A stretch of 35,534 nucleotides of DNA, from assembly GCA_021838945.1 (NCBI GenBank), contig JAKCCH010000025.1, positions 1-35,534 on the forward strand. Direction: 5' to 3'. Below are positions 9,289-16,559 of the stretch, one piece after another. The notes beneath the pieces are model-generated. The model was not told the DNA's origin. It searched no databases and saw only the letters and a program-made list of their open reading frames with translations. This stretch comes from Actinomycetes bacterium (GTDB lineage: Bacteria > Actinomycetota > Acidimicrobiia > Acidimicrobiales > Bog-793). The translations under genes were made by a program, and so were the position numbers. Each line of letters begins with the position of its first letter. Position 1 is the first letter of the stretch.

Positions 9289-9993
9289 CTAGACCGGAAG
9301 CGCCAACGGACCGCCGGCCACGAGATACGGCGGCAGCTCGATCCCCGGTCGCAGGTCGGCCGAAGGTAGCGGTTCGCCCCACCTCGTCACGACCGGCCTC
9401 ACACCGGCCCAGCAGTCGCGCCCGAGGTCATCCGGTTCGTCGAGGGGGCCACCCGAGCGGACCTTGGCGCTCACGTTCTCGAGCGGGACCTCGAGGACTG
9501 CGGTCTGGCGGAGCTCCTCGGGAGCGGGTGGGCGGGCATGCGCCGAGCGGCCCGGAACCAACCGTTCCACGAGCGCGGCGAGCAGCTCCGCCTTGCGGTC
9601 CCCGTCACGCACGAGCACAGCGTCGCCTTGGACGACGACGGAGCGGTAGTTCGCGGAGTGGTTGAACGTCGACCGTGCCAGCACGAGTTCGTCCACGACC
9701 GTCACCTCAACCGCGACACGCACGCTCGGACGCCGGACCGCCCTCCGGGCAACGCCCATCCCGGTCGAGCCGTGGAGGTAGAGCGCACGGCCGACCCGGA
9801 CGTACAGCATCGGCAGAACCGCAGGCCGTCCGTCGACCACGGTGCCGACGTGCGCGATCAGCCCCTCGTCCAACGTCCGGTGCACGGTGTCCTCGTCGTA
9901 CCTGGCCCGCTCCGGGTGGCGCGACGGCCGGTTCGAGCTCGTGAGCGGGTAGTCACCCTCAGCCGTGCGACCCTTGGTTGTCGAGTCGGTCAT
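9289..9993 (-). CDS. Pyridoxamine 5'-phosphate oxidase family (FMN-binding split barrel) protein
   Basis: ARYDEDTVHRTLDEGLIAHVGTVVDGRPAVLPMLYVRVGRALYLHGSTGMG...FNHSANYRSVVVQGDA typical of PPOX-like proteins; ATG at 9993. Confidence 0.88.
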   Translation of the reverse strand: MTDSTTKGRTAEGDYPLTSSNRPSRHPERARYDEDTVHRTLDEGLIAHVGTVVDGRPAVLPMLYVRVGRALYLHGSTGMGVARRAVRRPSVRVAVEVTVVDELVLARSTFNHSANYRSVVVQGDAVLVRDGDRKAELLAALVERLVPGRSAHARPPAPEELRQTAVLEVPLENVSAKVRSGGPLDEPDDLGRDCWAGVRPVVTRWGEPLPSADLRPGIELPPYLVAGGPLALPV

Positions 9994-10004
9994 GTTGATC
10001 ACCG

Positions 10005-10022
10005 TTGGTCGATTTGTATGGG
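10005..10022. promoter_or_regulatory. TTGTA-N4-TACAA inverted repeat (10013/10014-10027 region) between divergent PPOX and MocR genes
   Basis: gatTTGTAtgggTACAAtc read directly in the intergenic region upstream of both genes. Confidence 0.4.
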
Positions 10023-10023
10023 T

Positions 10024-10039
10024 ACAATCATCTGATTGT
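10024..10039. promoter_or_regulatory. 16-bp palindrome ACAATCA-TC-TGATTGT, candidate MocR operator
   Basis: Two perfect 7-bp arms, 2-bp spacer, in the divergent PPOX/MocR intergenic region and touching the candidate GTG start. Confidence 0.5.
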
Positions 10040-11414
10040 GCCGTCACAGTATCAGATCAACGGCAGGCGAGCCGTCACGATCGCACAGTCGATCGAGGCC
10101 GGGATCACGAGCGCTGCGTTGGCCCCGGGCGAGCTGTTGCCGCCGATACGTGAGCTGGCCGACGCCCTCGGCGTGAGTCCCGGGACGGTCGCGGCCGCCT
10201 ACCGCCTCCTCGGGCAGAGGGGTCTCACGACCTCCGATCGACGCCGAGGAACGCGAGTCCGCCCCTGGTACGCGGAGACCGCTCGACCCGCCGCCGCGCC
10301 GCGCGCGCCCTCACCACAGTCCTTCGCACCTGAGGGAGCAGCCGACCTCGCCTCCGGCAACCCGGATCCGACGCTCCTCCCCGACCTGTCACCGATCCTC
10401 GAACGGCTCGACCACGTGCCGGCTCGCTACGGGGGCCCGCAGCTCGACGGCCGTCTCGCCGCCGTCGCCCGGCGGCAGCTCGAGTCGGACGGTGTACCGG
10501 TGCCGGCGCTCGCCTGCTCGTTCGGCGCCCTCGACGGCATCCGGAGGGTGCTCACGACCTCGCTCCGGCACGGCGACCGTGTCGCGGTCGAGGACCCCGG
10601 GTGGCCTTCCCTGCTCGACGGGATACGGCGCCTCGGGTTCGCGCCCGTCCCCACCGAGCTCGACGACGAGGGCCTGCTGCCGAGCAGCCTGTGGGATGCC
10701 CTCGCGGCGGGTGCAAAGGCCGTCATCATCACCTCACGCGCTCAGAACCCGACCGGCGCGGCGTCGGCGCCCGGCCGGGCGGTTGAGATCGCCGCGCTCA
10801 TCGCCCGCTACCCGGGCACCCTTCTCCTCGAGGACGACCACGGTCACGCGATCGCCGACCCGGACGAGCCGCTCCACTCGGTCATCGCCGCCTCCGGCTC
10901 GCCTCCCGGCCCATGGGCGTTCGTCCGGTCCTCTGCCAAGGCGTACGGCCCCGACCTTCGCGTCGCAGTCGTGGCGGGAGATCCCACGACAGTCGGCCGC
11001 GTCGAGCTCGACGTGGCGAGCTCTGCAGGGTGGGTCAGCCACCTCAACCAGCAGATCGTTGCGACCCTCTGGACCGACGAGGATGTCGGCCGTCTCGTGC
11101 GGAAAGCTGCCGAGCTCTATCGCGAGCGCCGCCATGCGCTCGTGGCGGCCCTGCGAGCGCTCGGGGTGCAGGCGCACGGGAAGACCGGGCTCAACGTCTG
11201 GATCCCGCTCCCCGCCGCGCCGTCCATCGACGAGGCCTCGATCGTGGCGGACGTGATGGCGGGTGGCTGGCGTGTGGCAGCAGGCGCAGGGAGTCGACTC
11301 GTGAGCGGACCCGCCGTCCGAGTCACCACCGCCGCCCTCGATCCAGGCGACGCCCCCGAGGTGGCCGGCTTGATCGCCCGGGCGATCGAGCGGCCCGCCG
11401 GTCGCGGCTACTGA
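10038..11414 (+). CDS. MocR/GntR-type regulator with class-I aminotransferase-like domain
   Basis: wHTH ITSAALAPGELLPPIRELADALGVSPGTVAAAYRLLGQRGL followed by PLP aminotransferase domain (VAVEDPGWPSLLDGIRRLG...ITSRAQNPTGA...LLLEDDHGHAI). GTG 10038 or TTG 10005 start. Confidence 0.92.
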   Translation: MPSQYQINGRRAVTIAQSIEAGITSAALAPGELLPPIRELADALGVSPGTVAAAYRLLGQRGLTTSDRRRGTRVRPWYAETARPAAAPRAPSPQSFAPEGAADLASGNPDPTLLPDLSPILERLDHVPARYGGPQLDGRLAAVARRQLESDGVPVPALACSFGALDGIRRVLTTSLRHGDRVAVEDPGWPSLLDGIRRLGFAPVPTELDDEGLLPSSLWDALAAGAKAVIITSRAQNPTGAASAPGRAVEIAALIARYPGTLLLEDDHGHAIADPDEPLHSVIAASGSPPGPWAFVRSSAKAYGPDLRVAVVAGDPTTVGRVELDVASSAGWVSHLNQQIVATLWTDEDVGRLVRKAAELYRERRHALVAALRALGVQAHGKTGLNVWIPLPAAPSIDEASIVADVMAGGWRVAAGAGSRLVSGPAVRVTTAALDPGDAPEVAGLIARAIERPAGRGY

Positions 11415-11433
11415 CGCTCGCCAGAAAAGGGAG

Positions 11434-11555
11434 CGCTGGCGAACGCTGGGGAACGTTGGCGAACGCCGGGGAATCGCCAGGGAACCTTGGGTGACAGGTC
11501 GGGCGAGCCCAGGCGAGGTCGGGCGAGCCCAGGCGAGGTCGGGCGAGCCCGGGCG
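11434..11555. repeat. Two adjacent 20-bp-period tandem repeats
   Basis: cgctggcgaacgctggggaa/cgttggcgaacgccggggaa (2 units, 11434-11473), then aggtcgggcgagcccaggcg x3 (11496-11555), in the convergent intergenic region. Confidence 0.85.
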
Positions 11556-11564
11556 ACGCCCCGG

Positions 11565-12000
11565 CTACTCCCCGAGCAGCTTGCCGAGTGCCTGCCGGGC
11601 GTTCGCGTTCTCTGCCGCCGTCGTCGCGAGGAACAGGGCGAGCTGGCGCACCCACTCGGCCACCGGCACCTCGCGCCGCGAGATGATGACGCCCCGCACC
11701 TGTTGAGCGATCGTCGCGACGAGGCGCCCGTGCGCCGACACGAGCTCGAGCGTCGAGTCGCCGACGAGGAGCCGGATCGCCTTCGCCTTACCGGGCCGCC
11801 CGGCCATCCTGTCGCTGAGCGAGCGCTCGTAGTCGACCTCGACCATGCCGGCGGGGAGCAGGTCACCGATCGTCGAGGACAGCACGCGGTGGTAGGCGTC
11901 GAGGTCGGCGGTGTCCGCACGGAGCGCAGCAGCGACGCCTTCGACCAGGTCGGCGTCGCCTCCGGAGGCGCCGGCGTCGACAGGCGTGATGTCGCTCAAG
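11565..12000 (-). CDS. Conserved hypothetical protein, third gene of the YbjQ-like operon
   Basis: (T/V)LSDITPVDAGASGGDADLVEGVAAALRADTADLDAYHRVLSSTIGDLLPAGMVEVDYERSLSDRMAGRPGKAKAIRLLVGDSTLELVSAHGRLVATIAQQVRGVIISRREVPVAEWVRQLALFLATTAAENANARQALGKLLGE. Exact start uncertain (TTG near 12000; ORF open further upstream). Confidence 0.7.
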
Positions 12001-12013
12001 GTGACGCCCCGGC

Positions 12014-12829
12014 TCAGCTGTCCGTCAGAGGAAGTACGAGCTGCGGCTTGGCGATCACGTGGTCCGCCCTGAGCGGCCGCACCGCCGTGCCGATGGCGAA
12101 GAACTCGGTCGTGTGCCCGCCCCACCTGTGTGCGAGGGACCGGAGCTGCACGCCGACGATCCCCTCGGCCTTCAGCTGCTCGGCTTCGGCCTGCATCCGG
12201 CTCATGGCGAGCTCACGCGCGTCGTAGAGCGCCTCGGTGAACTGCGGGATCTCCACGTTGCGCCCGACGTTGCCCATCGCACGAAACGCCCCCTGGTGAG
12301 CGATGTGGTACACGCAACTCCCCATCACCATGCCGAGCGGGCCGTAACCGGCCTGGATGAGCGTCCAGAAGTCCTGGCCGGACAGGTCGGAGGTGAAAGG
12401 GTGGCCCTGGTTGTTGCGCCAGTTGCCCTCGTCGTCGGCCTTCACCGCCGTGCCGACGGCTATGAACTCGGCGAGGTCGTTGCCGAACTCCTTGAACTCG
12501 ATCTCGAGCCGGACCCCGACGATCCCGTCCGCACCGATGGCGTCCGCCTCGGCCTCCATGCGGGTCATGGCGAGCTCACGTGCCTGGTACATCGCCTGCG
12601 ACAGGGTTTGGAGCTCCATGTTCTGGCTCCAGCGCCCCACCTGGAGGCCGACGTGGTAGATGCTCGAGCCGAGGACCAGCCCGAGTGGGCGGAAACCCGC
12701 CTCACGGACGAGCAGGAATTCGTTGACGCTCAGGTCGGAGGTGAACAGCCCTCCTGGCTGCCCCGGCCGCATCTCGGCCAGGCGGCGCATCGCATCCTCG
12801 GGGATCCCGAGGCTCGTGGTGTCGGTCAT
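12014..12829 (-). CDS. Protein with two tandem YbjQ-like (DUF74 / heavy-metal-binding type) domains
   Basis: MTDTTSLGIPEDAMRRLAEM...FTSDLSVNEFLLVREAGFRPLGLVLGSSIYHVG...ARELAMTRMEAEADAIGADGIVGVRLE...EFIAVGTAVK, then repeats as FTSDLSGQDFWTLIQAGYGPLGMVMGSCVYHIA...ARELAMSRMQAEAEQLKAEGIVGVQL...EFFAIGTAVR. ATGA overlap with the upstream gene. Confidence 0.85.
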   Translation of the reverse strand: MTDTTSLGIPEDAMRRLAEMRPGQPGGLFTSDLSVNEFLLVREAGFRPLGLVLGSSIYHVGLQVGRWSQNMELQTLSQAMYQARELAMTRMEAEADAIGADGIVGVRLEIEFKEFGNDLAEFIAVGTAVKADDEGNWRNNQGHPFTSDLSGQDFWTLIQAGYGPLGMVMGSCVYHIAHQGAFRAMGNVGRNVEIPQFTEALYDARELAMSRMQAEAEQLKAEGIVGVQLRSLAHRWGGHTTEFFAIGTAVRPLRADHVIAKPQLVLPLTDS

Positions 12830-13791
12830 CGGGTCCTCCTCGGACGGCGTGGACTGTTCGGATTGTTCGGACTTGGACTGCTCGGATTGCTCGCCCCGGG
12901 CATCCGGGCGAGGGGCAGGAGGGAGGTGCTCTGCGTGGGCGCCTCGACTCCCTCGTGGAACCGGGCGACGGCCGTGCCGATCATCGAGGCGAGCGCGACG
13001 TGGTCGCGGTGGTTCTCGGCCGGCTCGCGCTCCCAGATGTCGAGGCCGATGGACGACGAGATCGAGCCGTCTGCACCGTAGGAGGCAGTCCTCTGAAGAA
13101 ACTGCCGCCGTGCGTCCACCCGCACGTGGTGCACGAGCTCGCTGTACCCGGACACCTCCACGTTGCCGGCGAACGTCGACGACTGCTGCAGCGTCGCCCA
13201 GTCGTCGTGCCTGATGGCGATGGAGAGACCGACCACGATCCCGGCGGGCGCCCAGCCGCCGTGGAGGAGCTTGGCCACGTCCTGGCCGGGAAGGGTCGTG
13301 GAGAAGAGGTGGTGTGGTCGGGCCTTGCTGTGGGCCCGGACCGCCGTGCCGTACGCGAGGAACTCCCGGTTGTCCCCCTCGAGGCGCGTGACGCTCAGCG
13401 TGACTCCCACCACTCCGTCGCCGCCGAGTGCCTGGCACTCCGTGAGCATCCGGAGCATGGCCGTGTCGTAGCCGTGATAGAGGGCGTCGACGTACGGCCC
13501 GAATCCGGCGTAGCCGACGCTCCCTCCGCTCGTGACCGTGCCCGGGCGCCCCCCGAAGCCGAGCGGAGCGCCCATTCCCATCGGGCCGTAGTAGCCGCAG
13601 CCTCCCCAACCGTCCCAGCCGATGTGCTCGACGATGCAACCCATCACCTCGCCGACCACGTGGAAGCCGCAGCCCTCGAGCCCGGCCTGGCCCGCGATGG
13701 TGAGCAGGCTGCTCGAAGGGGCGCCCTCCTTCCCCCGCTCCATCCTTGCCTGGGCTGCCGGTGGCAGGCCCTCTCCGTTCCAGCTAGTCAT
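12826..13791 (-). CDS. Second, larger protein with two YbjQ-like domains
   Basis: MTSWNGEGLPPAAQARMERGKEG...LLTIAGQAGLEGCGFHVVGEVMGCIVEHIGW...DGVVGVTLSVTRLEGDNREFLAYGTAVR...FSTTLPGQDVAKLLHGGWAPAGIVVGLSIAIRHDD...ASMIGTAVARF. Confidence 0.82.
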   Translation of the reverse strand: MTSWNGEGLPPAAQARMERGKEGAPSSSLLTIAGQAGLEGCGFHVVGEVMGCIVEHIGWDGWGGCGYYGPMGMGAPLGFGGRPGTVTSGGSVGYAGFGPYVDALYHGYDTAMLRMLTECQALGGDGVVGVTLSVTRLEGDNREFLAYGTAVRAHSKARPHHLFSTTLPGQDVAKLLHGGWAPAGIVVGLSIAIRHDDWATLQQSSTFAGNVEVSGYSELVHHVRVDARRQFLQRTASYGADGSISSSIGLDIWEREPAENHRDHVALASMIGTAVARFHEGVEAPTQSTSLLPLARMPGASNPSSPSPNNPNSPRRPRRTR

Positions 13792-13817
13792 CGCAGCACT
13801 GGTCCATCCTCATCGGC

Positions 13818-13832
13818 AGCGTGCGGCACGCT
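13818..13832. promoter_or_regulatory. 15-bp palindrome AGCGTGC-G-GCACGCT between divergent YbjQ operon and nitroreductase
   Basis: Perfect 7-bp arms, 1-nt centre, between divergent start codons. Confidence 0.4.
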
Positions 13833-13877
13833 AACACTCAGGTCGTCGACCAGGTTATCGACGTTACCCTGCGCCTC

Positions 13878-14555
13878 GTGGAGCTGACCGAGGCGATGCG
13901 GACGACAGCGGCGGTCCGGGCGTTCGCGCCCGAGCCGGTGCACGACGACGTGCTGAGGCGCGTGCTGGACGAGGCACGCTTCGCACCGAGTGGCGGCAAC
14001 CGCCAGCCCTGGCGGGTGGTGGTGGTCGAGCGTCCCGAGCTGCGGGCCGCGATCCGGGACGCGTATCGCCTCGGTTGGAGCGAGTACGTCGCGCACGTCG
14101 TCTCGGGGCTCGTGCCGTTCGCGCCGGGGGCGGACGGCCGCTGGGACGGCCCGGCCGTCGACCTCGAGCAGGCGAGGGCGACGCCGGCACCCGACGAGTT
14201 CGCGGATCACCTCGACTCGGTGCCGATCATGCTCATGCTGCTGGCGCACCTGCCATCGCTCGCCGTGACGGACAACGGGCTCGGGCGCCAGAGCATCGTG
14301 GGCGGTGCGTCGGTCTACCCCTTCGTCCAGAACCTGCTGCTCGCGGCCCGTGCGGAGGGTCTCGGCGGCGTCATGACGACAGTCATCTGCCGTCAGGAAG
14401 CGGAGGTGAAGCGGCTGCTCGGCGTGCCGGCGCAGTTCGCCGTCGCCGGGATGGTGGTGCTCGGCCGTCCGGCGCGTCAGGTCGGGCGGCTCCGGCGCCG
14501 CGAGGTCGGCGAGTTCGCCTTCCGGGACGCCTTCGACGGCGCCCCGTTTGCATGA
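13878..14555 (+). CDS. Nitroreductase family protein
   Basis: VELTEAMRTTAAVRAFAPEPVHDDVLRRVLDEARFAPSGGNRQPWRVVVVERPELR...LLLAARAEGLGGVMTTVICRQEAEVKRLLGVPAQFAVAGMVVLGRPA; FMN-binding nitroreductase motifs. Confidence 0.9.
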   Translation: MELTEAMRTTAAVRAFAPEPVHDDVLRRVLDEARFAPSGGNRQPWRVVVVERPELRAAIRDAYRLGWSEYVAHVVSGLVPFAPGADGRWDGPAVDLEQARATPAPDEFADHLDSVPIMLMLLAHLPSLAVTDNGLGRQSIVGGASVYPFVQNLLLAARAEGLGGVMTTVICRQEAEVKRLLGVPAQFAVAGMVVLGRPARQVGRLRRREVGEFAFRDAFDGAPFA

Positions 14556-14649
14556 TCGAGGCCCGCCGAGAGCTCGAAACGGAGCCGCGCTCACCGCAAC
14601 CTGTGGATCAACCTGGGGACGACCGGGGGAAAGTGAACAGTTCCTGTAG

Positions 14650-15255
14650 ATAAGCCGGGTATTTCGTGAACTCCCATTGACCGGCGGGAGCGGGCGATGC
14701 ACGATGCACGCACCAAGGCAGGTGGTGCCAAGCGCCACTGACGGGAGGGTGGACCGTAAGGAAAGCCCGAGCGGCAGAGGTGCTGCGACTGGAAGGAAGG
14801 GGACTCGAAAGAGGAACCGGAGAGCCGGGAGCACGGCGCCTGGGAGAAGGTCGCCCGAAAGGGTGGCTGGAGACCAGGAGCCCGCCGAAGGAGGGAAGGG
14901 ACCCGCAAGGGAACCGGAAGCCCGGAGGTGGCGACCAGTGGAAGGAAGGCCCGCAAGGGTCGACCGGAAGCCGGGAGCAGGCACTCACCGTGTCGAGGTA
15001 GGTGATAGGGCTTCACACCCGGTGTTGGTCCCCCCAGGACTGGCACGGGGACGCAGCGAGTCGGGGTCGCAAGACACCGAGGAGCGAGGTCGAGCGAGCC
15101 GGTGCCGCAAGGTGCCGGAGCGCCGTGAGGGGTCTGATTCGCCAGGGTTGCGGCCCCGGGAAGTACGGAGGCATCTGCCAACCGGCTACCCGGGGCCCTG
15201 CCGCGTCCGGGCACAGAGCTGGCGCCATAGGCGGACTGGGCGTGTCCCGAGCCGG
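14650..15255 (+). ncRNA. Candidate large structured noncoding RNA of unidentified class
   Basis: ~600-nt interval with no credible protein (ORFs are low-complexity R/P/G/S). Multiple stems read directly: GUGGUGC-CAA-GCGCCAC (14722-14738), GCGGCA-GAGG-UGCUGC (14771-14786), repeated GNRA hairpins at 14804-14813, 14851-14868, 14901-14911, 14948-14961, GUGUUGGUCC-CCCCA-GGACUGGCAC (15022-15046), CCGGUGCC-GCAA-GGUGCCGG (15099-15118), GGCCCCGGG...CCCGGGGCC (15152-15197). Boundaries approximate. Confidence 0.6.
14787..14986 (+). repeat. Four-copy ~50-nt module: GAAGG + GNRA-capped hairpin + CCGG/CCGG-type hairpin + GGAGC
   Basis: ggaaggaaggggaCTCGAAAGAGgaaCCGGagagCCGGgagc / gagaaggtcGCCCGAAAGGGTggCTGGagaCCAGgagc / ggagggaagggaCCCGCAAGGGaaCCGGaagcCCGGagg / ggaaggaaGGCCCGCAAGGGTCgaCCGGaagCCGGgagc; GAAGG landmarks fall at about 14800, 14850, 14899, 14949. 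Confidence 0.75.
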
Positions 15256-15272
15256 CTCCTTATGATCACGGC

Positions 15273-16481
15273 ATGCCTGAAGCCGTCATCGTCGCCACTG
15301 CACGAAGCCCGATCGGGCGGGCCTTCAAGGGCTCGTTGAAGGACATGCGTCCCGACGACCTCGCCACCCAGATCGTGAGGGCCTTGCTCGACAAGGTGCC
15401 CCAGCTCGACCCGACCGAGATCGAGGACCTGCTGATGGGCAACGGCCAGCCGGCGGGCGAAGCCGGCTTCAACATCGGCCGCGTCGTGGCCGTGCTCTCG
15501 GGCCTCGACAACGTGCCCGGCGTCACGGTGAACCGCTACTGCTCGAGCTCGCTCCAGACGATCAGGATGGCGGCTCACGCCATCAAGGCTGGAGAGGGCG
15601 AGGTGTTCATCGCAGCGGGGGTGGAGACGACGAGCCGTTTCTTCGCGGGGAGTGCGGACGGCGTCCCCAACACGCACAACGCCCTGTTCGCCGATGCCGA
15701 AGGGCGCACTGCCGGCCGCTCCGAGGGCGGCAAGGACCCGTGGCAGCCGCCGGACGGCCTCCCCGACATCTACATCGCCATGGGTCAGACGGCTGAGAAC
15801 GTGGCCGAGTACGAGAACGTGTCGCGAGAGGAGATGGACGAGTTCGCCTGCCGGTCTCAGAACCTGGCTGTCGAGCACGTGGAGAACGGTTTCTTCGAGA
15901 GGGAGATCACCCCGGTCACCCTGTACGACGGCACCATCGTGTCGAAGGACGACGGACCGCGGCCCGACACCACCATCGAGGGCCTGGCGAAGCTCCATCC
16001 GGCGTTCCGCCCGGACGGCACGGTGACGGCCGGCAACGCCTGCCCCCTCAACGACGGAGCGGCAGCTGTGCTCGTGATGAGCGATCGGAAGGCCGAGCAG
16101 CTCGGTGTCGAGCCCCTCGCCCGGGTCGTGTCCTCCGGGGTGAGCGGCCTGAACCCGGAGATCATGGGCCTCGGCCCGATCGAAGCGAGCCGGCAGGCGT
16201 TGAAGCGGGCGAACCTGAGCATCGACGACATCGACCTCGTCGAGATCAACGAGGCCTTCGCCGCCCAGGTGATCCCATCGCAGCGCCACCTCGACATCCC
16301 GCTCGAGAAGCTGAACGTGCACGGAGGCGCGATCGCGCTCGGCCACCCGTTCGGGATGACCGGCGCCCGCATCATGACGACGCTCCTCAACGGGCTCGAG
16401 CACAAGGGCGGCCGCTACGGCCTCGAGACCATGTGCGTGGGCGGCGGCCAGGGCATGGCGATGGTGGTCGAGCGGCTCTGA
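15273..16481 (+). CDS. Acetyl-CoA C-acyltransferase (thiolase)
   Basis: MPEAVIVATARSPIGRAFKGSLKDMRPDDLATQIVRALLDKV...NRYCSSSLQTIRMAAHAIKAGE...NEAFAAQVI...NVHGGAIALGHPFGMTGARIMTTLLNGL...CVGGGQGMAMVVERL; catalytic Cys, GHP and CxGGGQG motifs. Confidence 0.96.
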   Translation: MPEAVIVATARSPIGRAFKGSLKDMRPDDLATQIVRALLDKVPQLDPTEIEDLLMGNGQPAGEAGFNIGRVVAVLSGLDNVPGVTVNRYCSSSLQTIRMAAHAIKAGEGEVFIAAGVETTSRFFAGSADGVPNTHNALFADAEGRTAGRSEGGKDPWQPPDGLPDIYIAMGQTAENVAEYENVSREEMDEFACRSQNLAVEHVENGFFEREITPVTLYDGTIVSKDDGPRPDTTIEGLAKLHPAFRPDGTVTAGNACPLNDGAAAVLVMSDRKAEQLGVEPLARVVSSGVSGLNPEIMGLGPIEASRQALKRANLSIDDIDLVEINEAFAAQVIPSQRHLDIPLEKLNVHGGAIALGHPFGMTGARIMTTLLNGLEHKGGRYGLETMCVGGGQGMAMVVERL

Positions 16482-16559
16482 CGTCCCACGGCCGGCGAGC
16501 CCGCTCGGGCGCACCCGCTGCACGAAGGCGCTCCGAAGTGGGCGATACTGGAGGGCGAC

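Noticed and set aside
14790-14985. SRP RNA (ffs)
   Set aside because: CCGGAAG / GGAAGGAAG strings look like the SRP apical domain, but the conserved GGUC...CCGGAAGGNAGCAGCC arrangement is not formed and the string recurs in every module.
14750-15240. RNase P RNA (rnpB)
   Set aside because: AAGGAAAGCCCG and ...ACAGAGCUGGC...AUAGGC superficially recall RNase P CR-I and CR-V, but GUGCCACAGAAA and GCAAGGCCAAA core elements are absent and no P1 pairing was found.
14660-15255. Group II intron
   Set aside because: No reverse transcriptase, no GUGYG 5' end, and the 15099-15118 hairpin lacks the bulge and AGC triad layout expected of domain V.
14591-15339. ORFs in the 14.6-15.3 kb interval (220 aa plus, 207 aa minus) as proteins
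   Set aside because: R/P/G/S-rich sequences with no fold-like hydrophobic pattern; periodic hairpins explain the sequence better.
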